Assembly: GCA_017438265.1 (NCBI GenBank)
Contig: JAFRVZ010000008.1
Coordinates: forward strand, 1 to 64,000
DNA length: 64,000 nt
DNA from: Bacteroidales bacterium
GTDB taxonomy: Bacteria; Bacteroidota; Bacteroidia; Bacteroidales; UBA932
Direction of reading: 5' to 3'
Both the position numbers and the translations under genes were made by a program. Position 1 is the stretch's first letter; every line of letters begins with the position of its first letter. Of this stretch, positions 63,954 to 64,000 are shown in pieces. The notes under the pieces were generated by a model that was not told where the DNA came from, did not search any database, and saw only the letters and a list, made by a program, of their open reading frames with translations.

Positions 63954-64000
63954 GCGCCGCGATGCGGCAGCGGGCCAGTTTCTCCCCCATCCCGGGTTTC
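63954..64000. other. Unassigned right end
   Basis: These 47 bases lie after xerD. On the minus strand they could be the end of a convergent gene, and on the plus strand an ATG at 63961 opens a short frame to the edge. Neither gives enough sequence to recognise a product. Confidence 0.3.

Overview
This window is a GC-rich (roughly 60% or more by eye), gene-dense chromosomal segment of a Bacteroidota bacterium, most likely an uncultured member of the Bacteroidales. The evidence is an adjacent SusC/SusD pair, BACON and DUF5018 lipoproteins, the N-succinylornithine type of arginine carbamoyltransferase (ArgF'), promoters of the Bacteroidota form TTTG-N(18-21)-TAnnTTTG, and mostly weak Shine-Dalgarno sites with a striking exception at rpsU. 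No rRNA, tRNA, CRISPR array, insertion sequence or prophage was recognised. Almost every gene is intact. The exception is the SusC porin, which has one in-frame amber codon.

Layout. 1-3005: the end of a large outer-membrane beta-barrel protein (minus), running off the left edge. 3064-5852: a minus-strand translation/repair run, rpsU, rplU, rpmA, serS, ruvC. 5863-8960: a three-gene minus operon with a galacturonokinase-like GHMP kinase, a sugar-1-phosphate nucleotidyltransferase and an AAA-type ATPase. 9046-9669: a DUF1349-like lipoprotein. 9680-13739: a capsule/exopolysaccharide control and export operon (Wza-like lipoprotein, Wzc-like tyrosine kinase with a (YG)n tail, CpsB-like phosphatase). 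13824-14867: a putative metal exporter. 14878-21932: a complete histidine operon hisGDCBHAF-IE, preceded by a promoter, a 19-residue leader peptide with tandem His codons and an intrinsic terminator, i.e. a probable attenuator. 22006-34292: a ten-gene arginine/carbamoyl-phosphate operon (GNAT, argG, C, D, F', B, E, H, carA, carB), almost all genes overlapping or touching. 34344-51140: a polysaccharide-utilisation-like operon starting at an 8-bp inverted repeat. It encodes an AGE-family epimerase, broken SusC, SusD, a DUF5018 lipoprotein, a phosphodiester-glycosidase/GHL10 fusion, a BACON lipoprotein, a DUF4434 protein, an MFS sugar porter, a DUF5009 (HGSNAT-like) membrane acyltransferase and a secreted metallophosphatase. 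51161-55355 (minus): metX, metY and a DsbD-like thiol reductase. 55446-60168 (plus): thrA, asd and a class I aminotransferase. 60183-60247: a long inverted repeat between convergent genes. 60263-63953: tpiA (minus), then a lipoprotein dipeptidyl-peptidase III and xerD.

How the genes fit together. Three amino-acid modules are present: complete His, complete Arg from glutamate with its own carbamoyl-phosphate supply, and the aspartate branch to homoserine with O-acetylhomoserine sulfhydrylation to homocysteine. The sugar locus has no recognised polysaccharide lyase or classical glycosidase. It combines a phosphodiester glycosidase, a phosphatase, an amino-sugar epimerase and an acetyl-CoA:glucosaminide acyltransferase-like protein. 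I infer, without proof, that it handles an amino-sugar glycan linked through phosphodiesters. The kinase/nucleotidyltransferase pair at 7.0-9.0 kb looks like a uronic-acid activation module that could feed UDP-sugars to the capsule machinery encoded nearby.
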